Source: Marchantia polymorpha subsp. ruderalis (taxonomy: Eukaryota > Streptophyta > Marchantiopsida > Marchantiales > Marchantiaceae). From it: DNA of 64,000 nt. A program made the translations under genes and the position numbers. Under the pieces are notes generated by a model, which was not told the origin of the DNA, searched no databases, and saw only the letters and a list, made by a program, of their open reading frames with translations. Positions 1-14,265 of this stretch are shown here, in pieces; within the stretch, counting starts at the first letter, position 1, and each line of letters starts with the position of its first letter. The stretch spans positions 18,124,001-18,188,000 of the forward strand of contig AP031357.1 of NCBI GenBank assembly GCA_037833965.1. The letters run 5' to 3'.

Positions 1-3000
1 GGAACATCAACTAAAGGCTATGCTCGAGAAGCTGAATATAGTCTACCTCCAGTCGAGATCTCATCCGTAAGCTCAACCATTCACGATCTTTTCTAATCTG
101 AAGTTCGTACAAAAATCATCCTCGTGTATCTCCTATGCTGATATTCGATTTCTGTTGAGCGGTGCATGTGTCAAAGCTCCGTTGCGCGAGTCATTCTTTT
201 TCTTAGCCCCCGCAAATTAGACAACTCAGAAAGCAATATCTAATCTGCAACCACTTTGCCGGCTCGGTCACCTCTCTCACCGCTCCCAAGATTCGGAACC
301 TATAAGTTCATAAATCCTCGCTCCTTAACCTAAGAATCGGACACCTGCTCGGGCCAGCTCAAGCAGAACCGTCAGTCAGTCTCTACAATATTGTTCTTCA
401 CGAGTACAACCAAGTAATCAGGTGGCATGTGAGTGGCACAACTGTGAATAAAGTTTGCTTCCATGAGGTGCGCTTTAGTGGGGGAGAGAAGCTCCAAAAT
501 TGTTGCAAAAAGGTGAGAAGAGAAGCAGGTCGAGCAGATCGGAAGCAAGGCGGACGTCACGTCTCGACAGAAATAGGACAGAAATTAAGGTTTGAAGAAT
601 CAACCAGCGCTACTGATTCGGAGCCCTAGTTCCGAATGGGCGGAAACTTTGGGAACTCGAGTTCTGGCTTGCTCAGGCCGAGCTGCCAACACGACACGCA
701 TCGGTGAATTCTCGGCTTCGGACCCATAATGTGGCAGTAGATGCGAGGACTCCAGTTGACTTCTCTTTTTTTATATAGCGGGCTACCGTCAGCTACATAT
801 CTGTCTGGAGCTCTTGTCATCATTCCCTATTCCATGGCAATTTAACATTTTGTCCACACGCTCTGGCATGTTCCTGTGTTCCCGATGTTTCCAATAAGGA
901 CTGCATATTCTCTGGAGCTGGGAACTGCTGTGTACGAATCCTACGTAGCCCTCGCACGATCCTACAGATTCCTACGGTCATAGGAAACTTTTCGATGATT
1001 TCCGCCTTTTCGACCGACCCCCAAAATGCACACACATGGGACTGTGCCTGATGAGACCGGCAATTCCCTGGACCGTGATTCCCGAGCCTCTTCCATGCGC
1101 AGTAACCCAGAGGCCCATCACATCCATCACATCGCCCGGAGGACTTAGTCTAGTAATATACCTGCTGCTTCTGCTGCTCAATCTGCAAACTTAGAAGCTG
1201 ATCATCGATATCCAGACCGTGTTACTTCTCTGGAGGATAATACCTTTCGAGACCGGTCCGTTTTTATTTGTGTCCTTGACCAGATTCCATCTATCTATCA
1301 CGTAATCATGGGCCTGGGTTAGTTCGTGTTCTCTGTCAAAGCAGTCGATAGGTGAAAAGGTTTGCATTCCGAGATTCTCTAATCTGCGAGTCCAGGCGAG
1401 CGAGATGGAGTCCTTTTCCATCATTCAAGCGTAAAGCAACGGGATGGAGTAGTTTTGCATGTCTGTTGGAGACCCCAAAAGGTTCAGAGTTTCGATGTAC
1501 CCAGCAAAGGCCCCTTCCAAGTTCCAACCAATGGGTTGCAATGTCTCACCACCAATCAAACCTAGGTAGAGTACAACATGAGTTCATTGAACGTTTCGCA
1601 ACAACTCGAGCCTCGTCACTTGCCTCGTCGAAGCTTCTTCAGTTGCGTTCTTCAGTTGCGGTCAATGTGGCTGCGACTGGATCTCTGGCACTTCAACTAT
1701 GGCTGAAAACCTTCGTCATGTTTCGCTTGTCATTGACCTTCAGACCTTGAATAAATATGTATTTTAGGAGCCTCATCGCTTACTGCCAGATGCTTACCGA
1801 GTCTGATGTCACGTACCGTGTCCAGAGCCCGAGTTGGAATGAAGTACTTTAGCGCTCTCATCCCGAGTCTTGTCCTGTCTGATTGGATGTCAAGTGGCTT
1901 CCCATGCATTTGGTTGCAATTGATATCTAAGACTTTTGTGTTCGTGGTAGAGGTTGCCGCTTTGTTCAGCTAAACAATGAGTGGCCTACATTCTTTTCCT
2001 TTATGAATTTATAGATCAGAAAAGTTAAAGCTTTCAAGAGTCTTCAAGCCGAGGAGCACGTGAGTAGTGAATATCCGGGTTTGTCCTTTTCCATCCATGT
2101 GAGGATGTTTGACAGAAGTTTCGCAGGATATGAGAGAAACATCACTAAACTATCATCCGTGAGTCCTTGCTCACCTTTTAGTCCTCCCTGGAAGACTAAG
2201 TTCGAGATTTCTCCTTCGGCCGCTTATGCTTATGAGCTAAACAATAATTTAGGCCATGTCCTCGTTGTGGCCGAGCTTACACAATGCAAAACCTGCCCAG
2301 AGATCCATTCATTCGTGGATCCAAGTGGAGCAGTGTAAACCTGTCGTCATTGTAATTTTTATTTCTATCGTAAATGGTCTACAGCACCTCGATGCACCTT
2401 TATAGCCTGTAACAAAATTAAAGTTGATTCTTTCGCTGCCAAACGAAGGTATGGGAGACATAAAACATGTGATATTGTAGCTGGATGTCTTGAGAGACAC
2501 AATTCAGCATGTCCTGTCCCCTTATTAGTTTAAAGAAGACCCCATCTTTCCAAATCTGTCCATCACGAAGCACTTGACTGGATATGTCTTTTCTGGTCTG
2601 TGGAATATCATGCTCCCTGCCCTTAAGACATCTTTAAGAAACCTCTTCTTCATTGATAAGTTTTGATTTCAAAAAGGACATAACATGTGACTCCGTTGTC
2701 ATTATAGCTAGCTCGTTTCTCCATAATAAACTACATCGAAGTTACAGAAGCAAAGTGAACTGCAGAGAGGAAATAAAAGGAACCATACAAAAGAACGTGC
2801 TTCTCGTTAGTACTACTGTAAGGATTATGCAACTGAATTTCAATTGTGGGGCAACATTTACGTAATTCCTTCCACACCTACATGTTCAGATTCCCGCTAT
2901 GGATAGTGGCTCACACACAGAAGTTTCACAGCATTAATGTGTTTCCTCTTAGTTTAAATGACAGGTCATTCTATTAGTAGTGTTCGGACAGAGAGTGCTT

Positions 3001-4060
3001 ATCAGGGGTGATGTAGTGAAGGCCACCTATATTTTTGGCATGTACATCGATCTGATAATTCCTTGGTCTTCCAGTGACATCGATTAGATAAACATGGGGA
3101 GGGTTCATTGTATTAATGTTGTTATCAGATACATGAATCATAAATTGCTAAACGAACTGTAAAGAGTGTTCTCATACCTATGTTTCCGAGTTTCTAGTAT
3201 GACACTACACAACGAGCATATGAAAATTCAGTGGACTCAAATTTCGCTTTTCCTTCCAATTTTGTACCTACTATTTTATTTCAAAAGAAAACTGGACACA
3301 AAAAGTGCACCAAAACGTATGTAAACCTAAACCCTAACCTCCCTCCCTCCGGTGAGTACTATGTGGAGCTCAACTCTAGCGGTCAAGAGATGGTCACGAG
3401 AATCAAAAGCGAGCGACTGTTCCGCGAGTGCAGAACCATACAGTCTGTCCTTGACACCCGCCGTTTCATTATGCGCAGCATCAAGTGTGCTTACGGATGG
3501 CGAGTCAAGTCAGAAAGCATCCAGAAATAATATGCGCGAAAGAGATCAAGCATGCAATCGAAAGAGGAGGGAAGAATCGATCAAAACGTACACAGCAAAG
3601 GCCACACCATAATCAATAGAGACCACAAATTATGTGTACCGCTTGAATTTATGCCAGATTAGGATGTCTTTCACAGCCACCAGAAGTGATAAATGGCAAT
3701 GAGAAGATGTTCAAGATGAGTTGCAGTTGCTCAGATATATGTGGAAGTTATGAAAGACTGCAAATTTGGACTACAGTATATTAGAAACCAGGAATTCGCT
3801 GCGATCAGAAAATTCCACTCGACAGTTGGAATACACTTCCTTTGAAGCTGCTCTCGCAAGCGTATTCAGCAGTGTACGGGCTACCACGTCGCAATACTAC
3901 AGCTAGCGTACGACTTGAGACCACATTCCAGAGGACGTACACAGTAAGGACAGTGGTGTTTAGATCAATCAGCCTCCTTTCGTTGAGGTGGTGCTCATAA
4001 TGCGCACATTCCACATTCTGCGAGCTCCGCGAGCCTTACCAGACCGAGGCATGAGTTACT
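1..4060. other. Leading spacer, no gene recognised
   Basis: Open frames here are short (the longest is 132 codons at 1352-1750), lack recognisable domains and overlap on both strands, so none is called. A TATA-like run (TTTTTATATAGC) lies near 768-779 but no transcription unit can be tied to it. A small direct repeat of TTCTTCAGTTGCG occurs around 1634-1660. Composition is moderate in GC at first and AT-richer from about 1900 to 3250. Confidence 0.5.
3326..3339. promoter_or_regulatory. Telo-box-like motif
   Basis: The stretch CCTAAACCCTAACC contains AAACCCTAA, the plant telo-box (interstitial telomere-type motif). Such motifs are known in promoters of plant growth and ribosomal genes. No gene start can be assigned next to it, so a regulatory role is only possible. 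It could equally be a chance or relic telomeric unit. Confidence 0.25.
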
Positions 4061-6969
4061 GACCGGTCACCAAATCATCATCATCATCACCACCATCGCC
4101 ATCATTATGGGTTGTCCGATTGACTCCCGCTCTATGGATCTGCATGCCCGCCCGCCTTCCTTCCGACCCGCCGTCCCGCTCAGATCTCACCGATTCCCAG
4201 CCCCAGCACGCGAAACTTGAGATCGCGGGCGGGCGGCCCGGTGACGACGGGTATTCACTGCAGGACGGGTATTCATTCGGGTCGTTGCGTCGAGGTCAGG
4301 GGACATTTCTCGTCGGGCCTCGCCCCCCACAGTTTCCCCCTCAACGGAATATTCATAGATGACGTAGCTGACGTAGCGACGGAGAGAGGCCATCGCGAAC
4401 AACCGAGAGGCCCTACCGATCGCCACGTGGAGGCCAACCGGGCATCCGCAAAGCGCGAGCGGGAGAGCGGAAGGGAGGATGGAAAACATGTCGACGCAGT
4501 TTCGACTGCGTACGTGCCGGGCCGTCGTGGGCTGGGATATCGTCAATCACAGTCAGTGGATTCGACATCGGAGAGCAACTACGGACGCACCTCACGCGAC
4601 GCTGTAGCGGCCGCCACCGCCACCGCCAGGTGGCTGGCTGGCTCACGAGGGACTTTGTAGCACCTCGAAGAAAATGTGCCCGGAGTCCTTCCTTCATCGA
4701 CGTGCACGTTCGAGGGAAGGGACGCAGTTCGGCAGCGGGCGACCGTGTCACGCGGAGGCAGACGGCGAGAGAGCGACCGAGTTGCGGAGGAGGAGGAGGA
4801 GTCGGGAACGGCGAGCACGAACCGATGAGGCGAGCGGGAGGGAGGGCCGTGGACCGAGTCGTCGCCCGGGGTGGAATTGATTGATCACGAGTAGGGACTC
4901 GCGGTCTCTGCGGGCCGCATGGAACGAAAGTTGCGCTGGAGATGCCGTCAGCTGATTAGCCCGAAGGAAATCCGGGCGGTACAGGGCGCTGCTGTAGGCA
5001 GGCCGAGCGGCCTAGGGGAGGGAGGGCGAGTGATGAAAACCACGAGCGGGGAACACTTCTCATGGTGGAGAACTTTCTTGCCAGAGAATTTGGATTGAGA
5101 CGTACGCCGCGACAGATCCTCCCTCCTTCGAGTCTGAATCTCGTGAGCGGGGAGATCTATCCGGTCCACGGTACTGAATGACAGATTTATGAGAGGTCGA
5201 GATCCGAATTAGCTGCTGGTCTGGGCTGTCGCGGCTGTGCGCTCGGCAATTTATGCTCGCAGACTGTCGAAGCTTTCAGTGTCAGCCGCCGACGTAGCAA
5301 GTCCACGAGACTCCTGACCAGCTGAAGGCTCAGGGCACAGAAAGGACTCCACTGCCGTGATACAGTCGAGAAAAACATCCCCTCTGCTCGACCAGCCGGT
5401 GCGTATCCCCTCCTCCTGTCGCAATGTCGTACTGCCTCCCCCGTCTGTCCGTCTGGGCCTCGCATCACCTCCGTGTCTCTCTGTCATCATCGTCGCCTCC
5501 CCAATCGTCACCAATTCCCTCCAATTTCTTCTTGTGCGATATTTCTCGCTGATTCAATGCAGGTCCTCGGGTTCGTGACCTGCTCCTTTCCATGTGCACG
5601 TACATGCGCGCCTGCCTCGGCGAGAAGTTGCGGTTGACGTGAATTCGCCCCGCTTGTTGACATCCTCACCTCTGTGCACCACAGGGACCTGGTGCACATC
5701 GGAGTCCATAGATTTTTCAGGAATTACAGCCGGGCAGTCAAAACGAGATTCATGGCTAGAAATTCGGGCTCGCAGCACATCCGCAGCATAGTTTCATACG
5801 TTCCTTGTAAAGCTTCGGGAATCTTTGGGCCGGAGGAGGATGATGTTCTCAAATTGCCGAGTTGTGCCCACACTGAGATCCAATCCGGTGCAGAATCGAG
5901 GCACAGTTGGTGCTGAGATTTTACTGTTTGAGGACTAGAAATCCTTTCACCAGGCTCCGAGCACTGGCCTCAGCCTGGCTCGCATAAAAGGAGAAGGTAG
6001 CTTTCACACGAGAGCGTTGATTTAGTTCACACTCTCCCCTCCCCTCACGAAACTCCTCCAATGCTCTTCCACACTTCTCGGTCAGGATGGTTCCAAATTG
6101 AAATCCGGAACTTGGAAGCTGCACCACGCCCTCGCTCCCTCCCTCAAGGCAGCAGTCTGAGAACTCTCTGCAGAATCCGGAGAGCATCGAAATCGAACTC
6201 TGCGATCCGAGGTCTGGTACTGCAGCCGCATGAATTCGAGACGACGAGGTGGAAGGTGGTGTGTGATATACATGTGCAGCACTCATGGCTCACGACGGAC
6301 AAGAAAGCGATGTCCAGAAGCCTTCAGTAGCCTCGAGACTACAGTACAGTACTCGCGTAGCCTCTTGCTCACGACGTCTTACCGACCGAACCATAGGACA
6401 CAGAGCTCAGGTTGTCCAGATTTGGCACTCAGGGCACGTCTGACATCACCGCGTCTTACGTTCGGTGGGCTGTCATAGATCTACTTTTCTGGTACAGTCT
6501 ACTGCATCACTTCTGTCGGACCTGTCAATGTGCCATAGTGCGTGCTCTCGATACGACCTCCCTCTACTGGTCGACGGTTCCACTGCACCGGGACCTGCGC
6601 GGTGTCAGTGACAATCGCGGATGAGCTTCAATGGGGAGAGTGAATTGCAAATGAACTGGTGTAAATTTGAAGACGAATTGACGTCCAGCTGCAGCTACCG
6701 CAGTGTTCCTTCGTAGGACGAGACTCGAGAGAGTCTGTTGACAGTCGAGGCAAAGTCATTTGACAATCTTCGAGGAGGGCAAGCTCTTCGGTGCCTGTGC
6801 TTGCCCGTGGACCCGGATGCATGAGAGTCGAGGTTCGAGAGAGGCACGTCGTTGTTAATGTGCGGAAGCGCAGTAATTGATCAGTTCAGAATCAGTTCGA
6901 TTCATTCCGGACCTTTGACCGTGCGATCGTGTGTGTTGTGTTGGCTCGTGGTTGTGAAGATATTCCAGA
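4061..6969. promoter_or_regulatory. GC-rich region upstream of the WAT1-like gene
   Basis: GC content rises sharply at about 4100-5500, with a CAT microsatellite at about 4075-4106, a GAGGAGGAGGAG run near 4790, and a doubled GACGGGTATTCA near 4248 and 4265. Overlapping open frames on both strands, as expected from high GC, carry no recognisable domain. A TATA-like GCATAAAAGG lies near 5981. The likeliest reading is the promoter and possibly a long, perhaps intron-containing, 5' leader of the transporter that begins at 6970. A non-coding transcript cannot be excluded. Confidence 0.35.
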
Positions 6970-9186
6970 ATGGGGCAGGAGAGAGTGAACGGGTCGGGGA
7001 AGATGGAAATTGCGGCGGAGCAGAAGAAACGATTTGGCTGCGTCGACTGGTTCTGCAATGGAACTGGCAAGGTTCACGCAGCGCTCATGATGATGCAACT
7101 CGGATTCGCCGGTCACCAAATTTTGAGCAGAGTTGCGCTGACCAGTGGGCTGAGCCAATTCGTTTATGCTATCTACCGTAATGGGCTTGCTTTGATCATT
7201 ATGGGCCCCTTTGCCTACGTCCTGGAAAAGTAAGTTCCATGTACACGATCACGCTCGTCAATTGTGAAGCCTGAGCCCGGACTCGCCGCATTGATGAACT
7301 GTGAATGGAGATGCGATCGATGCACGGTGCTTCGTCTTTCTGCTGAATGTCGTTTCGAATCAGCTCGAATTAGCTCGGATTAGCTCTAACCTGATTGACT
7401 GGTGCTCTCCACTTGCAGGAAGGACAGACCGCCCATGACTCTCAAATTGATGTACAGATTCTTCCTCCTTGGGTTGACAGGGTAAGCTTCGCTGTTTACT
7501 AGCGCGTTCAGCTTTCTGTCGGACTTGGTTCTTGCAGCATTGTCCATATTACATGATTCGCTCGCTCTTGTGTTCGCACATTGATTGATCTCGTTCTCGC
7601 AATGATGCCACAGAATCGTTGGAAGCCAACAGCTTTTTCTTGCGGGTTTAATCTACACTTCAGCAACATTCGCTGCCACGATGCAAAATGCAGTGCCCGT
7701 GATCACGTTTCTCATGGCAATGATGTTGGGGTGAGCACGTGATGTCATAGCCTTCAATCATGTCGGAATTTTGGATTCCCTGAGCGCAGATTCTGTGGCT
7801 GTCCAGCAAAAGGCGTCAAAGGTTCAACGATAGAGTCTTGTCGATCAATAATTGCAGGTGACTTTGTGAGACGTCGTGGCAAAGTCTGCTCGGATCCATT
7901 ATACTAATCAGGTGCATGTGTTGGACCAGACTTGAAAAGGTGCGGATTGGCAGACTCGATGGTCAGGCCAAGGTGTTGGGAACTGTCGTATGCGTTGCGG
8001 GTGCAATTCTGATGTCCGTCTACAAGGGACCCGCCGTGTATCATGGCTGGGCGAAAGAAGATGGCAACGAAGACCTCCACAAACTTGTTGGCCACTTTTT
8101 GGGTTCCCATCTCGTTCGATTTGGGATCTCCCAGTGGCAACTCGGTGGAATCTTGCTTCTCATCAACTGTATCTCTTGGGCTGCATATTTGATAATGCAG
8201 GTGAGCGATTTATGTCTCTTCGCTTTCGCTCTCAGTTATGTGAATCCCCTGGCTGGAATAAATTTGGATGCAGTTGTGGTGGAATTTAGCTCATTCGCTT
8301 TGTTCCTGGTGTTCCTGTGCAGGCTCCGATCCTGAAAGTTTGTCCGACCCCGTTGACGATCACCGCCTTCACGTATTTCTTTGGTTCCTTGCAAGTCGGA
8401 GTTTTAATGTTCATCGTAACGGGAGGAAAAATTAACTGGTCTCTTTCGTGGGGCGCACAAGCCATCAGTGTCGCGTACGCTGTAAGTTCTTCTTCTAGAT
8501 GAATCGTACAGTAGTCAGCAACACCATCAGTTCCGTGACTTTCAATGCTTGATAAAGGCTGATCCAATCGTATGCTGATTAAATTGAGCACATGTACAGG
8601 GTGTTATATCGTCGGGTATAAACTTCTCCCTGCAGTCGTGGGCTATCCAGAAGGGTGGGCCTCTTCTCGTATCACTGTACACACCCGTGCAGACGATCAT
8701 TGTGGCCTTCCTGTCCGTTCTTCTACTTGGCGACTCCTTGTATTTGGGCAGGTATGTATCAAAATGTCTCTTCTTCGTCGTTTGAAGGTGTTTCGAGCTT
8801 TGTGCTGTTTTGGGGTCATGAATCTGACGGACGTTGTGCTTGAACTGGGGCCCCGTATGGAGTGCAGTCTTGTTGGAGGTTCAGGAGCAGTTTTGGGGCT
8901 ATACCTGGTGACATGGGGGCAAGTGGAACACCGGAAGAGAGATGCATTGGAAATTGCAGCAGAAACCAAGAACGAAGATCTGGAAGCTAGCGCTCATCCA
9001 CACTTTCCCACATCTGTCTCCTCACTCACCCAACCTCTCCTGAACGACCAACATGGAGAAGATCGAGATCAGGTAGTCGAATTTGTTCCGAGAATCATCC
9101 CTCCTCCTCGCACTTTCTCTCGTCAGCGTTCCTTCTTATTCGACGACTCTGAAACTGCATGCTTGTCTCCCCATCACATGGAGTAA
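6970..9186 (+). CDS. WAT1-related EamA/DMT-family membrane transporter, 7 exons
   Basis: Spliced from exons 6970-7229, 7419-7481, 7614-7730, 7912-8200, 8323-8481, 8600-8751 and 8868-9186, giving 452 residues. All introns are GT-AG and phases match across every junction. Family landmarks appear in order: MMQLGFAGHQILSRVAL in helix 1, QNAVPVITFLMAM, RLEKV followed by GQAKVLGT and YKGP, the second EamA repeat beginning WQLGGILLLINC, then SGINFSLQSWAIQKGGPL, TPVQTI, GDSLYLG and GLYLVTWG. Members of this plant family are ten-helix drug/metabolite-type transporters; Arabidopsis WAT1 exports auxin from the vacuole. The substrate here is unknown. The cytosolic tail after the last helix (about 85 residues, rich in Ser/Pro/His) is long for the family. 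The start is the first ATG of exon 1. An alternative is retention of intron 5 or 6, which would truncate the protein. Confidence 0.93.
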
Positions 9187-11212
9187 TATAATCGATGACT
9201 CCCTCCTTCCCTCATTCAATCCAACACGCCTCTACTTCTTTTTTTCTTACATGCCACTCTTGTCGAAAACTGTACAGCCATCTCTGACAACTGTTCGGCC
9301 TTAGCTACCCAAGCTAGCGATATGAAAATTCTGTGGGTTGGTATGAAGATGAGGAACCTTCTATTGTCAGAAGGGCTGCCACCATTTATCCATGATCAAC
9401 ACATGTGACATCTTTCGTCGACAAGAGATAATTTTTTTTCCAGCCTGGGATCATGGATGACCATCTAACAATGCCCATGACTTCCACAGCTTCCAAAGCC
9501 ACTCATGATAACCCAAAAAAGTGTTGTGTTTTACTGTCAGTACGGTCCACTTCTGTATATAGAGGTCAAAGCTTTCTTAACCTTTGACAGCACTTGAGGA
9601 GAGGTAGATTCCGCCTGTAGAGCTTATTTTTAGTAGGTGAGAAAAAAACGCAAGAAACTGCAGATGACTGATAATTTTGTACACGGTTTAATTTAAGCTT
9701 CCGTAGAGAATCACCTTTCCAGCGTTGAGTTTGGAGTACCTGCTAGTATAATATGTGTCGCCACAAGAAGAAACTCTGAATAATGTAAAGCATGTGAATA
9801 ATGGAAGATAATGCTTCAAAAAACAATACGGAGTCCACCGTCTCATGCCCATATTTTTGTGATATTTTTTGCTACGATCGATTACATGAAAGGTCGAACA
9901 GTTTAGCCAGTCAGTTACTTAGTTCGTTTGCTTTTTACATCAGGGAAAGAAGATAGGAAAACATCCTCCCTCGTTATTATACTGAAGTCTCATCATCGAC
10001 AAAGTAGTGCACTGCATTCATCCGCCGTCCGGATATGAAATACTCAGGCTCCGCAAAGCAGACGGAACGTGTCAATGTAGTTACACAGATAACTTACTCT
10101 TGTCATTTAAACCTGCTGAAATCATGCCGTCGTTTGGTCAAGTCGATGTGTTGCTAGATATCACGATCCCAAATTAGTGTCTTCTGGTTGTGGCAGGATC
10201 TTCTTCCTAGCAGCCCATCTAGCATTTATCGCATTTGGATAACCTCTCCTTCAACGGTACCTCTTGAACCTCATCGTGGATCCGCAGAAAACACGTCTAG
10301 ATCTCCTGATCTGATCATGGACCTCAACGGATCTAGCTTAGTTGAAGACAAGCCTAGCAGGTGCGACAGGAAAGTAGATGATCAGAATAGAGTACTGTAG
10401 ATATTGTCACTTAAGTCGATGCTTCGTTCTCCGACTCGATTCAAAAGAAGTACTACACAGTAGCTGGTTTCAATTCATTTAGCTGGTTGATGTTGAAATA
10501 AGAATGAGAATTATTTTAGCAGGCGATATATGATTATTGACGTGATGGGTTTTTGGTGTGTGGGTGTGGTGTGGCTTTTGATCGCAGAAAATTAAGTACT
10601 AGACTTACTTTGAAACCATGATTGGCTGGACCCTCGAGTTTCAACGAGATATGCAACTGGGCATGGCGAGAAACTTGGCAAATAAGATAAAAGAATCTGA
10701 AAAAATCGATATAAATGTGGTCGACTCATTGAGTGACAGATAGTTCACATTCTTGGAGCACGGGTCGAGCTCTCGAGTAGAAAAAAAGTGCGGCCATATG
10801 GAATGTACTCTAGCTAAACAGCAAGATACCGACGAGCGCCCCAGGTACAGTACATTCCTAGTGGAAAGCATGCTTTAGATACAGAATCCCCATGACATTT
10901 CACATGGTAAATTTTTTCAACAAAGCTGCTCCAGCCTCCCAGCACCTATTTAAAGGTTACATCTGACCTTGGGAGGAGTGTCATTATCTCGAATCATTGA
11001 GTATTCCAATATCAAGAGGCCTCGTCTCTCACCTTCTGGGGAAGTTCTTCTACAATTCTACAGTCCGTCCTCCGTCCACGTTGGAGCTTTTACTGCTATC
11101 ACACTACTTTGGCCTTGCATGCTTGCGCTTGAAACCTCTCAAACGATGCATGTCAGATCATCTTGGACACCACAATGGCTGACCGTGGAGATGGGCCATC
11201 TTAAGCGGCGAA

Positions 11213-11250
11213 CGACAGGAATCATGTCTCCTCTGTTTCGATTCCTGTCG
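11213..11250. repeat. Perfect 11-bp inverted repeat
   Basis: CGACAGGAATC at 11213-11223 is matched by its reverse complement GATTCCTGTCG at 11240-11250, with a 16-nt spacer. It is one of a series of short-spacer hairpins in the window. Confidence 0.85.
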
Positions 11251-14200
11251 CCATGTCCAACATGTGGACCTCAATTTCGAGGTCAACCGGTAGATTAGTC
11301 GCTTGCTTGATGAGTTAGAATTTATAATCAGTGTCCTGTGTACATAGAGAAATCTCTGAGAGGGGTGAAAGCCCTGTAAGTATAGTTTCTTAGCTCTTTG
11401 TAAATGATTGCCATAAATTCTTGTTCTACGAGCAGATCCAAAGTTACCGGGCTTTTGATTGCTGTAAATCGGCCCGGACTCATAATCTCTTTCCGAACAT
11501 TGGGCCAATCCCGTGCTGGGCCCTACATACTCCATATCTAGCGGAATCAACCATATCCAAGGCGTCAGTAACCAGAAGAAACCGCGCAGACCTGATGGAA
11601 GCTCTCAATAGGCCAAGCATGCACTGGTAACTTGTCAGTACGAGGGTTTCTGTTTCAGATTCTCGAACCTTCTGATGCACCTGAACATGTGAACACTTGT
11701 TGCAAAGAAAATGAGGCTTGCAGAACTCGAAACCATGACTTACAGTGAGGAGAAACCTCATTTTAGGTTCAGGGGTTACGAGCAACTTACATCAGCTTAC
11801 TTACATAGCAAAGCCTCTCTGCAAGCAGAACAGCAATATCTTTGCATTTGCAGGGACAAATTATAATATCAACTTTCATGTAGAACTCGCGGACAGGTTG
11901 TGAAAGTTTTCAACAATCAAAGCAAACTTGAAAATTATAGATAGTCCCGATAAATTTCTGAAATCTCTGCTCAACGCTTACACAAGACAACAAGCCACAA
12001 TTTACTCTGAGATGCAATGTACCTAGCAATGAGACTAGTCCTGAATTGGATCAAACCTAATGAGGTTGTCTCTCTGCGAATGAAATCTGAGATGATTGAT
12101 TGACTGGTCCCCAAACAGCAAATAGAACAAACGTTGATTATCTACTATGCTCAAAGTATCGTCAACAACTTACTGTAAGATTAATGGGATCTGAAAAAGG
12201 GAATGCACCTCTATAACTCTTAGGTCGGTATATTATGACACTGACATCGTGGTACTTTCCACTGAAAGTTTAGCAACCAAGGAATACCTTTCGCATATAT
12301 TAGACTTCAGCTCGCCTTTAGTTTACCTTCATCTAACCAGGACAGTAATGGACATTGAAGAAAACGTCTGACACTACTTTGAGCAACACACGAGCATGCC
12401 CACTCTCTGCGCTCTCGGGAACAAAGAACTGACAAGGATCGAGACATGACATCTGAGCTCAGGATGACATGGGACAAAATTGCTGCTCCTTCGCATTTCC
12501 AGGTTCATGGGACGTACATCTTCTAACCTTCAAGAAAGAGATTAAATTAACATTCATAATATGTGGTCACGTGGGAAGGACATAATGGCTTCGCATCCTT
12601 GGCATTCTCTCAGCTCGTGCTGTATAATATCCTACAACAAAATTTGCACCAGACCTAACAAGCAGGAGCAAAAGCAATGCTGCTAAATGAACTCTTAAGT
12701 TCTGATTCACAGAGGTGTGGTCGTTGGAAGAAATCGCTTCGGAACCTTCCACCGAAACCTACCTTTAACGACGAATCCAGGCAAGATTGGTGCAAGATCG
12801 AAAACACATCACAGTTGGACAATTTTGCGAAGGAGAAGAGAATGTCGGTAAACATGAGGAGCTGCCAGATCATCGTCTTAGAGCTGTAAAGCATGCATGG
12901 ACTGGATTTTGAACTCCACCGTCTATGAAACAAATGATCAGAACAAAAGCAAGCATTTCAATGAGCATCTACAGATAAGAGCAAAAAGCTCACCTCAAAC
13001 ATCGTAACCTTTTGAATTCGGCTCCTAATTAAGGATTTTTATTCTATTCATTTCTGCGAGCTAAGCATAATTGAACGAATCTGATATCCATCTGAGCAAA
13101 TAGTAGTAACATCTACCAAACCGTTCAGAGTCTCAGAGTCCGAAGACGACTGCTGGAGTGAATCAGAAAGTGCTCATGATCATAGGTCTTGTGTGAATCA
13201 CAAAATCCACCTAATATTTGGTCTGCGGCAACGACTATCCACTTGCCTGTCCCAGTACCTGTGTACTTTGTTACCCAGAGGTGTGTGCGCTTCGCTCTCC
13301 TCTTGCAGGTCTTTCTTCTGGGACTCGCGCTGTCTTCTTCGTCGATGATCCGCTACCGTAGCTATGAGGAATTTTCCGACACCGTTCCACATCTCCTCAA
13401 GGAATCCCCAACATGCCAAGGAAGTAGTGAAAGAGTGTAGAGAAACGGAGGAACTATAGAATACAAGTTTTCTAACAAGTTCCACATGTAAGAAATTTCT
13501 CGATACACGAAACAAAATTGCTTGGAGGATACGTATCGTAGTTTGATAACATACATCCGTGATCTTGTTCCCTGTCCCCTGCTATCGAGCCGACACAGGC
13601 TTTTCAGATTCACCTTCGTCAGCTATTGGCTTCACGATATACTGCTCCGTCATCCCTGCCTGCCTACAGGGTAAGAACTTCACTCCTCAGTGCTCGCGTG
13701 ATGCATAGCAAATAGCACTGTGTCAGACGTGTCACAGGCATGAATCGAAAGGAGCCTCTGCATCTTGCAAATCTTCACATGTCACAAGTGCCCTGTTACA
13801 GCACTGCAGGTATTCATTCATATCAGTACTGCAAGTCTTGTTCATCGGACTGCTTCTCCTGACTTCTGCGAGATCGAGTGTCTAGGTAGTAAGACAAGGC
13901 AACGTACAGCGTGGAATCAGAGTGCAACTGCTTTGCTTCAAGCAGTTGTCCTGAATCGACAGTTGCTTCGCAATTTTAGCATATGGATTGTCTTATTAGC
14001 TTCTTCAGTACTGCGTATGCGTATGCGTCCAGATTGGGACTACCCTGTATCAGATTGATCTTCGATAGAAGGGAGAGATTGGACAAGCTCCTTGGGCTGA
14101 GGGGTGCACATGCTTCCTCCAGCATCCTTGCTAACAAGAGGCTGTGAGCTCAGTGGGGTGATCGTGACTCGATAATCCTGCAGCAGTGCGACATGTGCAG

Positions 14201-14265
14201 ACGCGAGACTTCGAGATAATGCACTCAATCTCGAGGGATGATTTGATCACCTTTTTCCTGTTAGC

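Noticed and set aside
4187-4884. Overlapping frames of 60-147 codons on both strands in the GC-rich region
   Set aside because: High GC removes stop codons. The translations are Arg/Pro/Gly-rich, mutually overlapping and without domains, so they are treated as non-coding.
11361-11382. Phrase GGGGTGAAAGCCCTGTAAG suggestive of large-subunit rRNA
   Set aside because: The flanking hundreds of bases do not match conserved rRNA helices. A single short resemblance is not enough.
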